A DNA stretch of 64,000 nt from Pollenia angustigena (lineage: Eukaryota > Arthropoda > Insecta > Diptera > Polleniidae): positions 242,915,803 through 242,979,802 of the forward strand of contig OV884059.1 of the NCBI GenBank assembly GCA_930367215.1, read 5' to 3'. Positions 36,787 through 47,575 of this stretch are shown here, piece by piece. Both the position numbers and the translations under genes were made by a program. The notes under the pieces are model-generated. The model had not been told where the DNA came from. It did no database searches and saw nothing but the letters and a program-made list of their open reading frames with translations. How positions within the stretch are numbered: the first letter of the stretch is position 1; every line of letters begins with the position of its first letter.

Positions 36787-37165
36787 GTGGTTCAATAAAT
36801 AAATATGTTAAACAAGATACTTCGATCGATTCTCTAGAGTAAATTGTTTGCAGTGGTATAGCAGAGGATGTTTCAAAATATTCAAAGTTTTATTGACTCT
36901 TTTAAAATCTAAATGACCGAAAGTAAAGCAACAATTTGAAGCTGCATTGACAAGTTTTATTTAAAAAATAATGTTTATTTACTCAAGTACTAATTTTTTC
37001 TAAAATTATCGAAAAAGAAATCTCGTAATTAAAAAAATTTCTAAATTTAGAATTATTCGATTAATCGATTAATTTTAAAATTATATTCGTTTAATAAAAT
37101 AAGCTAAAAATACCAAATATCGATTAATCGAACATACATAAAACGTGATTAATTGAACACCCTAC
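36787..37165. repeat. AT-rich dispersed repeat, copy 2
   Basis: Partner of 1-402. The left end GTGGTTCAATAAATAAATA and the right end GATTAATTGAACAC are weakly inverted. CCTACAAG (36780-36787) and CCTACAAA (37161-37168) could be an 8-bp target duplication, suggesting hAT, but CCTAC also follows copy 1 and may belong to the element. Confidence 0.75.
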
Positions 37166-37652
37166 AAAATATACTCGAAGCCATAAAATTATAACATGAA
37201 ATGCTTGTACTCGATGACTTCAAAAATGCTGCACTGTGTTTTATCGCCTTGTCATTTTGTAGTTGTGTAATTAACTCTTTCTTGGCGTATTTTTGCTATA
37301 AATTCCCCTAGTTTAAAGCTGGCAACACTGATCAACTATTACTACCATTAAGTTTTATGTACAACAAGCACATCTTATAGATCTAATACGAATCGATGAC
37401 AATCGAATCCTGTCTTTATTACTATTGCTTTATATTTTCCTCATGGCAGCATAAGTTATTCAAGTTAGGTTTTCATTTTTCGGAAATTTGGCGTATATGA
37501 GTAATAAAAATATCTAAAATTGTATCTAAGAAACTTCTATTATCAGGGATATTCTTAACATTGCGTAGCAGCTTTATTAAGATAAGAAAACGTATGTGAG
37601 AATCTTTAACAGGAGATAACAAATTAATTTTTGAGGATCTTTATGAACAATC

Positions 37653-37800
37653 CAGGGCTGTGTGTGTGTCTATGTATTTCCAGCCGCAACAATTTTTTTA
37701 AGTAGGAATGCGACTTCAACTCTGACTCCTCCTCTAACGTCGATCTTCGGCTTCGGCGCCGACTCCGGTAAATAAATACAACTCCGAAGCCACAGCCCTG
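37653..37800. mobile_element. Short GC-richer hAT-like MITE, 148 bp
   Basis: Ends CAGGGCTGTG and CACAGCCCTG are perfect 10-bp inverted repeats. The flanking 8-mers GAACAATC and GAATAGAC agree at 5 of 8 positions, so a decayed hAT duplication is possible. The interior has GACTCC/GGAGTC and GAAGCC/GGCTTC words. The 87-codon minus ORF across it is not believed. Confidence 0.65.
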
Positions 37801-39214
37801 GAATAGACGTAGTTTTTTTTGTAACAAATTCTTAAAAAACTTGTAAATAAAAACCCAGCTTTTTATGTATAAAAGACCATTTAGCATTTAAAAGAGCTTT
37901 TAAGCTCTAATTCTTAAATAGTAGAGTCAATTGCCCAGAAAGATCGTGTGATTGCAAATCTCCGGGTAATTTTTCCTAGAGTTACTTCTAATAGAGTTTA
38001 AGTGCTCAAAAATCACAATCTTTTAGTTATTTCAAGGCAAGGTTGTGCAGAACTTTAAACAGACACTGCAATAAAACAATCTAAAATTAATTATAAGAAA
38101 AGGCATACAATTTGAAAATCTTGATTTGAAATAAATTTTGGCTCTTATGATTCAAAATAATTTCTTATGCATCTCGGGGAATAGAAAAGTCAAGCAAATA
38201 AGAAAAGTTGTTAGCTTTTTTTTCGTTATTAATTTTATTTAAATAGCAAAAATATAACAGTTTTATTGCACGTATTATAATATCGTCAAGTATTTTGGAA
38301 TAAAATAAAATTGTTTGTAAGAAATCAGTCCCATTATGTGTCTCAAAGGATTCTTTAGCCAGGCCAAACGTAAAGTTCTACCAAGGCACTGAAAGGAACA
38401 CAAGTGGAATGAATGAACAAGTTATTTATCTGTACGAAAATAATAAAGCAAAAAAAAAAAAAATGAATAAATAAAAAAGTGTAAATGTAATAGTCATGTC
38501 TTATGCACTCAAAATTTTTAAATGAAAAACGGACTCATTTACATTTACGTGTCTGTGTTTAAAGCGTTTGCAAAGACAACTACTTTCTCGTAAAATTCAT
38601 AAAATATTAATTGTTTATATCTTTAAGTCTATAAAGTTTAAAGTGAAATCTTTGCAAAAGTTTTGTTTTAAACATTAAAACTAGTCTTTATTGTTGAAAG
38701 CAAGAAGTTTTTATTCTTTAGAAACATTTTTTTATTGCACCGCTTGTGCTTAAAGAACTTTGCAATTGGACTTACAGAAATTTGTTGCAAATCTTTGCAG
38801 TTCACATGTTATTCATTAACATCATGCTATTAACATTTGTATTTTTTTTTTTATTATACACAAAAGCTTTATGTTACGCTACTTTCAAAAGCTTGTCAGT
38901 GTTAACAACTTTATATACAAACAAATGTTAATGTCAATTTCAATTGCATTTTTTAAATACATTCTTGCATTGTGGAATTTAAGAATCGGGATGTTTTCTT
39001 TCGTTTATTTGCATTGAAAACAAAGACAACTTTTAGTATTTTTATTATTGTTCTTATTATAAATATACGAAAGACATGTTCTTGTCTTGGCGCCTAGTCC
39101 ACGCGCTGAATTAAAATTTTCTTCAAAAATATTATAAATTTCTTTTTCCTTTAAAATTTATTATTATTAAAATTTTTTTATATATATAATTTTACTTCTA
39201 TTAATTATTTACAG
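37801..39214. other. AT-rich stretch without a gene
   Basis: No repeat partner or ORF of note. A pyrimidine-biased stretch ending ATTATTTACAG abuts the candidate exon at 39215. Confidence 0.6.
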
Positions 39215-39431
39215 TTACGTAGATAGTACAACTGACCTCCATGATCCAAGGAAATACAATATTTCACAATTTGCCGGTCCAAAAATAAATGGGATTACAC
39301 TGGAACTATATAATAATGCCAAATACATTGGAGTGAATCCATGTCAAACCATCATGTTCTATGTTATTGGACTTTACCAAAACATAAATTGTCAGACCCC
39401 AGATCAGGCTTGCCAGAAGAAATCAAATTAA
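39215..39431 (+). CDS. Candidate coding exon (last exon or pseudogene), family not recognised
   Basis: A good 3' splice site (TTACTTCTATTAATTATTTACAG) ends at 39214. From the second base onward a 71-codon frame is open to TAA at 39429-39431. It includes ISQFAGPKINGITLELYNN, YIGVNPCQTIMFYVIGLY and four cysteines. GC is clearly above the neighbourhood and the residue mix is protein-like. Such a long open frame is unlikely by chance in DNA this AT-rich. AATAAA occurs about 20 bp past the stop. There is no ATG near its start, so it would be an internal or terminal exon of a split gene, or a truncated copy. A faint similarity to the pre-nucleophile part of insect pancreatic-lipase/yolk-protein relatives came to mind, but it is not supported by any motif. 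Confidence 0.45.
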
Positions 39432-39527
39432 AAGGTCTAAATCGGCAAAAATAAAGAGCTAAATTGTTCTACAGCGAAAAACAAAAGTGCTAGTTTTATA
39501 ACATTGATTTTATGAATATAAATTTGT

Positions 39528-39854
39528 TTAACCCTTTCGACCCGGATGGTACATATGAGTACCACTGTAAGTTTAAACATCCCTTACAGCTTAAAATTTA
39601 ATGTTGCTGGGTTGCGAAATGTACCTTATAGTCTTTAAACTCTCCTGATCGTTTTTTGTAAGTGCATAGCATGGTTTTTGCATGATATTATGCGCGAAAG
39701 TTTATTTTACCGGACGGTTGGTACTTATTTGTACCACATAACATCCCGAATGGTACGATGATGCACCACAACGCCCACAACCCGGACGGTTGGTACTTAT
39801 TTGTACCACATAACATCCCGAATGGTACAACGATGTACCACAACCCCCACAACC
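39528..39854. repeat. TTAACCC end and 72-bp tandem duplication with GGTAC palindromes
   Basis: TTAACCCTTTCGACCCGG at 39528 looks like a piggyBac-type end (TTAA duplication followed by CCC). No matching second end was found. At 39711-39854 a 72-bp unit is repeated twice (CGGACGGTTGGTACTTATT). The words GGTACATATGAGTACC and GGTACTTATTTGTACC are near-palindromes that recur in both units. Confidence 0.5.
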
Positions 39855-40769
39855 ATCACAGCCACCAATCATTGTTTTTTTGATTTTCTTTTACCGATAA
39901 GTTATATATTACTAAAAAATTCGTTTCCAATCAACAATTTTGTTTTACCATTGCTATTCGAAATATTATTAATAAAGTTGTTACACCTGTTTAAAATTTC
40001 AATGATGTCACTTTCATCTACCTCACATCACAACTCAATTTGGTACTTTTCAGATGAACCGATTTTTTCAATAATGTCCGAATGTTTGCACCTCTTCTTC
40101 TTTTTTGCGTATAACTGAACATAATAGTTCTGTTTTCATTCTAGTTCGCAGCATGGTCTATCCTCGCTGAACTTTCTGAATAGCTGATGGTTTTTTGTCC
40201 CAATGTCTGAGAAACCATTCTTTAGCTTCTCTAAAGCCGAACAATGATTTTTGTATTGTGGCGAAATTATTAATGAACAGAAAACCAGACTTCGCTCTAA
40301 GTATCACATACAAATTAACAAAAAGCAAATGATTGCAAATTATATATTCCTTAATAAGTATAAAAGACAAAAGTGCCACAAAAACTATACGATCTTTTAA
40401 AAAAAGTAATTGCGTTTGATGCGAAAACTTTAATGTGATTTAAAAAAAAATATATGCTCTATTCGACTATGCTATGCAATTTTTCCTATTTGCAAAAAAG
40501 TTATATGCCTAATATGTATGTACTTTTCTTGATACACTTTAAGAATTGATACTTTACTTGAATTGATTATGTGAGTTTTTAAGTAGTTTTGGGGTCTTAA
40601 AAAAAGTGCTAAGAATGCTAAATATTTATTAAAAGGTGAAAGTGCACTCTTTAAAATGATATGCATATTGTGTTTTTTTAAAAAAATGTCAAAGGTCAAT
40701 TTTCGAGGTCTTAAGTTCAAAGGTCCATATCTAGAAAAGTATATTTTTTAAAATTCTTAAAAAAATATA

Positions 40770-41254
40770 TGTCAGGTATTAGACCCTCTTCTACAATTGC
40801 AGAAAATTTAAAGGTGGAGACTCGATTGGTGTCAGAGTTATAGACCAGAACGTGAATCTAAGTACGTTTTGTGTTCAAAAATCTTTCAAAATCTACTTTT
40901 TTTAGTATAAATGGAGAATGGCAAGAGCCAAAGTTTCCAAATTAGGTACACACATTTAGGTTATCAATACACACCATCCCACAAAATGTGGGCGGGATTA
41001 GAGAAGTGGGCGTGGTACCTCCCTTACAAAAAATATCAAAAGTTGTATAAAAACCTGAATTTTTGGACTGTCATATGACCTAAGGTTACGCCGTATATAT
41101 CAAAACATCGGAAATCTTTAGTAGAAAATATTCTCTGAAAAACTCGGGAAAATCGGTTCAGCTACACAAAATTTTTTATATTTTTTGCACGGGAGGTACC
41201 ACGCCCACTTCTCCAAACCCGCCCACATTTTGTGGGATGGTGTGTATTGATAAC
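40770..41254. repeat. Dispersed repeat R5 with GC-rich inverted arms
   Basis: GTTATCAATACACACCATCC begins an arm at 40970 whose exact complement ends at 41254. The arms pair through CCCACAAAATGTGGGCGGG and AGAAGTGGGCGTGGTACC with very few mismatches. The flanking text (AGAGCCAAAGTTTCCAAATTAGG) and the arms match 57540-57680. The long loop (about 150 bp) is AT-rich. Non-coding. Confidence 0.75.
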
Positions 41255-41599
41255 GGAAGCCGAAAGAATCTGGGGTCTGAAAATTTATGTTTTGTTAAAG
41301 TCCAATAACATACAACATTTGTGTTGAATTTCATTTAAATCGGAGGTGATGATGCTGAAAATGCCATTTTTTCGTGATGGTTTGACGTGTTTTAACTCAT
41401 TGGACTTATAATGGACAGCAAACTGACCTCGAAAACCTGCACTATATTGATGTACAAGGACCATTGACATAAATTTTGGAATTAACCCAAGGAATGTTTA
41501 CTTATTATTGGCATGTGTAATCTAACCCTTTCTATTCTAAGCTGGTTGGCACTCAAGGGAAAAAATCATCAAACCAAATTTGAACTTAAAATAAGAATG

Positions 41600-42800
41600 G
41601 TGGCAGTTACGGTAATAGGTGGCATTAAGACCACCCCTTCTAAGGCATATTCACCAGATCATAGTTATCTCCAAAAGGACTTGGATAATTTTTATAATTG
41701 GTGTAACATTAATTTGATGGAACTTAACCTCAAAAAATGCAAGCACATGACTTTTTCGAGAAGGCGTGACGCTCTTGGTTACTTTTATATCAGTGGTCAT
41801 AGACTGAAATCAGTGAACGGTATTATGGATCTTGGTGTTTTGTTGGATGAAAAATTAAACTTTGTACAACATATCATGATGGCTTTATCAAACGATGGGC
41901 AAAAGAATTTAAGGACCACTTTATTACCAAAAGACCGATTGTAAGACCGATTTTTGAGTATGGCTCAATTGTATGGTAACCCTACTATAACGTTCACATA
42001 AATCTTATCGAATCTGTTTAGAATTAGTTTTTAATTTTTTGTTTAAGAGATGTTTATCGAAGCTATTCTGCGCTTCCATCATATTCATCACGACTTGCTT
42101 TGATTCTACTGCCAACATTAAAAAGCCGAAGAATTATGCTTAGTCTGAGTTCATACGGCTCATGTCTTATTGACAAGATTCTTCCTTTTTCTTATTTGAA
42201 CATGAATTGGCATTCAAATGATTCATGTTATGTTGACAACATGTTTTTTATATTGTATAGTCGTGCGTATGCATGTGTGCTTTTTTGATATTGAAAACAA
42301 AAACAAAATTAAACAACGAATGAAAAAGCAAAACGTAAAGACAGTACATGCATCTGTGTACTCGTTTCTTTTGCCCTCGTCCCTCTCGCCTTTAAAGAAG
42401 CAATCATGTCAATAAGACATGAGCCGTATGAACACAGACTTAACGTTTCATTTCTTGTAAATCTTTTAAACGGAAATGTTTGATCAGATTTTCTTTTAAG
42501 TAAAATATCATTGAATGTTCCTCAATGCACATTAAGATTCAATCAACCACTATATGTTTAAACTTTTAGAACAAACTACGAGATGGCAGACCCGTTTAGG
42601 AAATTATGTTGTTTTAATGAAATGTTAAATTTTATAGATTTTTCTTTAAATGTTGATGTTATTAAACGTAATATTGTTTTAAGTTTAAACATGTAACTGC
42701 CGTTATATTAAGAAAAATTGTTAAATTTGATATTTATTCTGCAAGGATTGTCTCCATAGACTTAATTAAATAAATAAAATAAAATAAAATAAAATAAAAA
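41600..42800 (+). mobile_element. Second non-LTR retrotransposon, 3' fragment, split by a MITE
   Basis: The open frame 41513-41944 gives NLMELNLKKCKHMTFSRR and IMDLGVLLDEKLNFVQHI, the thumb and C-terminal text of Jockey/I-type reverse transcriptases. After the stop it continues in another frame as VRPIFEYGSIVW, then, after a further break, SYSALPSYSSRLALI and LPTLKSRRIMLSL. A Harbinger-like MITE (42143-42439) interrupts here. Beyond it the text goes on as FLVNLLNGNV. A TAAAA-type tail lies at about 42766-42800. The FADD box is lost. It is distinct from the 23.8-kb element by sequence. Confidence 0.85.
42143..42439. mobile_element. Harbinger-like MITE, 297 bp, inside the retrotransposon
   Basis: 33-bp terminal inverted repeats with one mismatch begin GTCTGAGTTCATACGGCTCA (left) and end GAGCCGTATGAACACAGAC (right). 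They are flanked by TTA at 42140-42142 and 42440-42442. The retrotransposon reading frame resumes on the far side, which proves it inserted later. No ORF of its own is credible. Confidence 0.92.
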
Positions 42801-43526
42801 ATATTTTTTTGCACAATTTTTGAATCGAAATTTATATAGATTAATAATAACTTGCTAAATTTATCTCAACCAACCATTTTCTTAAAACATCTTTAAAAAT
42901 AAACCTCAAATCTGTTCAAAATAAAAAATGTTTGATTTTTTTTATGTTATTTTTGAAAATTATTTTTATTTTATTAAAAAAAACCTAAATAAAGTGATCG
43001 AAAAAAATATTGATATTTCCGTAATCTATGGAATTAAGAATCCTGGAAAATTTCTTGTGTAGAACAGTGTAAATTTTAAAACTAGTTTAAAATTATTGTG
43101 TAAATTATACTGTTGGCAAACTTTATATAAAGTATAAAGAAGCTTGTTGTATTTTAAGTGGAAAAGAAAATGCGATCAATTACACTGGTTTACAGCCAAA
43201 AAATACCAAGAACGCCACATGCGTAGATAAGTTAATTGGGACCTCCTGAACACGAAAAACACTGAAATTTTTTTCCTAAGTACTGTTTTTTAGATAACGG
43301 TACTTTTGTGTTTTTCGGTATATGGTCCCACTCAAACCCTTGTGGAGCCCAACAGAAAAATCCGATCGAAACACGTGGCACATTATTGGACAATATAAAC
43401 ATAAAATGAAAAATGTCACACTTTTGTTGAGTATAAGAGTTTTGTCAATTTTATAAGGATCCAACAGCGTAGAATTAAACTATTTTACAGACATTTTCAT
43501 TTACTTTAACGATCTGGAGAAATATA

Positions 43527-43597
43527 CCCACTAAAAACTTCGCATACAAAATAATGTGTTGAGTAATCAGAAAAACATAAGAGCACTACTTACTGGG
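43527..43597. mobile_element. 71-bp mini-derivative of the CCCAGTAAAAAC family
   Basis: Begins CCCACTAAAAACTTCGCATA and ends CTTACTGGG, with TA at 43525-43526 and 43598-43599. Its body is the reverse complement of the right end of the neighbouring full copy. It abuts that copy end to end, sharing a TA. Confidence 0.75.
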
Positions 43598-43697
43598 TAG
43601 CCAGTAAAAACTTCGCCTACTTTTTCAAAATGAATAGCTTCTTTAACTCATTATTTTGTAGCTTTCTTCAACAACTATATCCATAACAACTTCTATA

Positions 43698-44339
43698 CAG
43701 TATTTATCGGATATAAGAACATCTCATATAAGAACAAAACGCTTTTAAGAAACATTTTCAAAAACACCATGTCTTTTTAGTGATTTTTCTAACAAAAAAG
43801 GTTTCATATAAGAAAAACGCTTATAAGAAAAAAACTGATTAAAGAACATTTTTCTTAAACACCAAAACCACAAAATATATAGAAAAAGAATTTATATAAG
43901 AAACTTCCAACGGTAACACAGACTTTATGTACATAGCTTGCTTGGACAACGCTGTTTTCTGACAGTTTTACAACAAGAACATAGTTTTTTTACTTTTAGT
44001 TTTAGATGAGCGAGCTGGTACTCATGAGAAGCTTTGTGTTTTTTGCCAATAAAAACAAAAGTAAACATTTTTAAAGAAATACAAAACGGTATAAAAAGAA
44101 GCGAAATTGCAAAAACATCTAAAATAGTGAAAAACTCAAAAGACATAGAAAATAATTATTTAAAAGTTAGAAATGTTAACAAAAAAAGAGACAGAAAACC
44201 AAACTATGAAAGTCTTATGGCTATAGCTACTTATATAAGAAATAAGTTTCTTATATAAAATAATTGTATATAAGAAAGAAACGCTTATAAGAAACTTTTT
44301 TCGTGGATTTTTTAAGTTTCTTATATCCGATAAATACTG
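43698..44339 (+). mobile_element. pogo-like nonautonomous element nested in copy A
   Basis: Ends CAGTATTTATCGGATATAAG and its exact complement, TA duplications at 43696-43697 and 44340-44341. CAGT-starting ends on TA sites are typical of pogo. Subterminal copies of TTATAAGAAAC occur in both orientations. It keeps part of the transposase DNA-binding region (44034-44258) and lacks the DDE catalytic part. Confidence 0.85.
44034..44258 (+). pseudogene. Remnant of pogo transposase helix-turn-helix
   Basis: The frame (from a TTG) reads LPIKTKVNIFKEIQNGIKRS, then EIAKTSKIVKNSKDIEN, then KKRDRKPNYESLMAIATYI. The first block fits the pipsqueak/CENP-B N-terminal HTH pattern (K-x-x-I-x-K-E-I-x-x-G-x-K-x-S-E-I-A). 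The second resembles the start of the CENP-B second HTH (RKRxRKxxYExLxxAL). The frame then runs straight into the right terminal repeat, so the rest of the transposase is deleted. A bound-but-inactive repressor-like product is conceivable but unproven. Confidence 0.7.
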
Positions 44340-45402
44340 TAACTACTTTTTTCTGGATGTATGCAGGTAAAAAAAATAATGACTTACTTTTGAATGCGTT
44401 CATTTTGGGACATCCCTTGTAAAATTCATTGGTTCTTTCAGTAGAATTGTAAGTAGTGCCTTCATATTTTTCTGATTACTCAACACATTATTTTGAATGC
44501 GAAGTTTTTACTGGGTAGTTCAACATTAAATTGTTAATTCATAAATATAAATATTGAAAACTTTTTACTGCAACAAAAAGCTTATTTACTGATTAATTTT
44601 GAGTTATAAAAATGTATGAGCACATAAAACTTATAACATTAGAACGTGAGAACGTAAAATCTTAAATAATTTATTTTTTTAAAGAAAATGACTTATAACA
44701 CTTTAAGGTCATCATTTAATAAACTTTTTGTTGTTTTTGATAAACACACCAAAAATCTCCCATTTTTCATTTTGGTTTTCTGGCACAAGTGAAAGAACTG
44801 CATGAAGCAATAAAAATATAATAATAAGAAGGAAAAAGAAAAACAAAACATACTCATTCAAAAAATAAAAACACACAGAGACGGAAACAATAACAAACTT
44901 TTTATTTTAAACAATCCAATACCGCAGCACATGTTTTGGTTGTTTGTCAAGAACAAAATTTTCATTAAGTCGACTCTATTCAACTGTTTTCTTAGATGCA
45001 ACTTAAAATTGTTATTTTATTTAATCGATTACAACTTTCAAGAAGATAAAGAAAACTTTTATATAAAATAAACAAAAACATTATTTTAAAAAATAAAAAA
45101 AAGTCTTTAAATTCCATTTAATTTTTTTTATTTAAATTAGGAAAAAGGTGTGTGTAACCTTGACATCCAAAAATAAAATATTTGTTTAAGTGTGCTAAAT
45201 TAATGTACATTAATACCAGATATGTTCGTGTACAAAAACGTCGGTTTTCTGTTTTTATATGTATGTATATCGTTGGCTTAATATAGAAAGGGCTTATCTC
45301 GATTTTTTTCCAAATTGCTCTTTATTTGTAGTGAACCTCCAAATAAACCTAAACTTATATAATATTTTTGTTTAAAGCAAAAGCCGTTACTCTCTGAAAG
45401 TT

Positions 45403-45820
45403 GCCCTGTGGGAAATTTGTGTCAATTGTTCCAATCAACTGGTACTGGTACTGGTACTTGTGAAAATAGATTTAGTTCAAAAAGAAAAAACTCATGACCA
45501 CCGAAAGGAGAACCAATCTTTTAACTCGTGTATGAAGAGCAAAAGGGTAAAAAAAGTAATAAATTACTCAGTCTTCACCGATGGTATGACACATTTTTTT
45601 TTTGATCTTTCTAAAAATAGGTTATTAAAATTAGTTCTAGGACTTGTTTTATAAAGAAAATACTACATTGTACTGAAAAATTACTACATTGTAGTAACTA
45701 ACGTTAAAAACGTCTATTGTGAATAGATGTGTGACAACCTCATGTAAAAGTGATAGCTCTTATTCATATAAAGTGTTAGAACCAAAACCGGGACTACTTT
45801 GGTGTCAGTTCGCTTCCCTC
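45403..45820 (+). repeat. Dispersed repeat R2, copy 2
   Basis: Partner of 4215-4690 in the opposite orientation. It ends abruptly at CGCTTCCCTC, where R4 follows nine bases later. ORFs at 45460-45654 and 45719-45934 run through it and are not conserved in copy 1. Confidence 0.75.
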
Positions 45821-45828
45821 AAGGGCAG

Positions 45829-46028
45829 TCATAACCACTCCATAGACTCGCGAGCAGTCAATAATTGTATTTTTCACACAGCCACGGTCGGTAATTCACA
45901 TGTATACAACAACTTTGTTCGGGCCACTCCATAGTCTCGCGAGGCAGTCAATAATCGTGTTTTTTGACACAGACACGGTCGGCAATTCATATGTATTCAA
46001 CAACTTTGTTTGTTGCTTGGTTATCACT
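45829..46028. repeat. Two-unit dispersed repeat R4, copy 2
   Basis: Same two tandem units as 30234-30425, with about 90% identity by eye, bounded by TCATAACCA and TTGGTTATCACT. Flanking sequences differ, so the pair moves as one unit. Confidence 0.8.
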
Positions 46029-46050
46029 GCTCTAAGGTATAGATAAGTTT

Positions 46051-46482
46051 CAGAGCTGCAAAAACTGCAATAAATTTTTAAAATGATTGCAATCACAAGA
46101 TTGCTATTCTTTTTTATTTCCAATCAATTAAATATTATTCTCTTGAGAAATCATTTAATGCAATCAATTTAATTACAATCCATTTCATTGCGTTAAAATT
46201 TTCATTGAAATCATGTGATTGCAATCAATTTGATTTGCAGTCAACACTATAGTAAAAGTCCAACGAAATAATTAAAAATTTAAATCTAGCAATATAAAAT
46301 TAAAAGATAAGATTTAAGATAAGTGTATAAGATTCGGCATAACATAATAACATAATACATAACTCTTACTTGTTTATCATCAGACGAGAAATCAATATTT
46401 TAAATGCAATCAAAAAATTTGCAATAATTAGCGAGAAATCATGTGATTGTAACTAAATTGATTGCAATCATTTACAGCTCTG
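46051..46482. mobile_element. hAT-like MITE CAGAGCTG, 432 bp
   Basis: Perfect ends CAGAGCTG and CAGCTCTG. About six copies of the palindrome TGATTGCAATCA and its halves occur through the body. No clear 8-bp duplication remains. hAT is suggested by the CAG-starting ends only. Confidence 0.6.
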
Positions 46483-47424
46483 TATATGTATGTATAATAA
46501 ATTATTGTTTTGGTTTGTTTACTTTACTCTGTTGTTTTTTTGTTTCATGTTTTCAATAAAATTTTGACTTTCCCAAATTATGGAGATTGATTGATGATAA
46601 ACATGTTCTCTTCATCTGTTTGGGACGAAACAGATGGAAATCCAATCTTTTCTGTTTTTCTATTTATGTATATGTTTTATAATGTATTTATGCACGCTCA
46701 TCTCAAGTCCATCACGTTATAATTGAGGCTATCAGCGCAGAAGTGGTGTAACCCCAGACTACTTATTATTAGATAATGAGGAGTTAACACTACTCTTGCA
46801 ATATAGTACTTGGTTGTAACAGCCCTTGCAAAAACTTTGTTTCTCGCGTCATCTGTTTTGGATTCAAACAGTTGGCTTACTCGACTATTGTACTGTAAAG
46901 AATAGTGCAAAAAACATATTTTACACCAGAACCGTAACCAAATTAAATTGTGGGTTGCACCACTGCTACGCTGGCAGCCTCAATTTATTCTGATGGTTGC
47001 TTTTATCAAACCTGATATATTGTTTTATCGAATGCTCTGCTAAGTTTCTCAGTAGAAAGCAACCAAAGTTTTATAAGGCTATACTCAAACTACTTTGCCT
47101 TCTCAATTGGTTCAACTCATTAAGAAAGCCCGAAAAATTACCGCACCTCTATTAGACCACAATTCACCTTGTTTTTTTTTTTTTCTTTTTTGTTTCAAAA
47201 GTATTTCTCTAAGATGTACTTATTAATACGTCCTGGTGAAACAATTCCCAAAAAGATTAGAATTCTTAGGATGTGTGCAGTAAATAAAAATATCTTCAAT
47301 ATCAGCCAGAAAGTCAGATATCCAATGTAAATTTGATTCAAGCCTTGCAAATGATGCATTAGGATCAATCTATCATCTACTTCAACATACGAGTAGATTG
47401 AGGTATACTCTTGGCGGTGGCATT

Positions 47425-47575
47425 CCATAATGACCAGTGACATTATGTCCGTGGATCAAAGATTTTCTACTCTATGGCATAACAAACACAGGCTTCGCTA
47501 ACTTAAGTGGACATTGCGAAACATTTGAAAGTGAAGTAACACAAAAAAGTAACATCAGACATTATGGTCACCCCC
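47425..47575 (-). repeat. GCGAAGCC cassette with CATAATGTCC phrases, copy 1
   Basis: The minus strand reads GTTAGCGAAGCCTG, then TTATGCCATAGAGTAGAAAA, then TCTTTGATCC. Flanking words are CATAATGACC, GACATTATGTCC and GACATTATGGTC. The same cassette and phrases recur at 62008-62560, and the cassette alone inside 52239-53351. Confidence 0.65.

Larger units (their letters stand above)
43600..44515. mobile_element. TA-flanked MITE CCCAGTAAAAACTTCGC, copy A, with insertion
   Basis: The left end is GCCAGTAAAAACTTCGC, the right end GCGAAGTTTTTACTGGG, and TA flanks both sides. About 270 bp belong to the MITE itself. The remaining 642 bp are the pogo-like element inserted after AACAACTTCTA. Homologous to copy B at 48295-49877. 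A TA duplication suits the Tc1/mariner superfamily. Confidence 0.85.
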
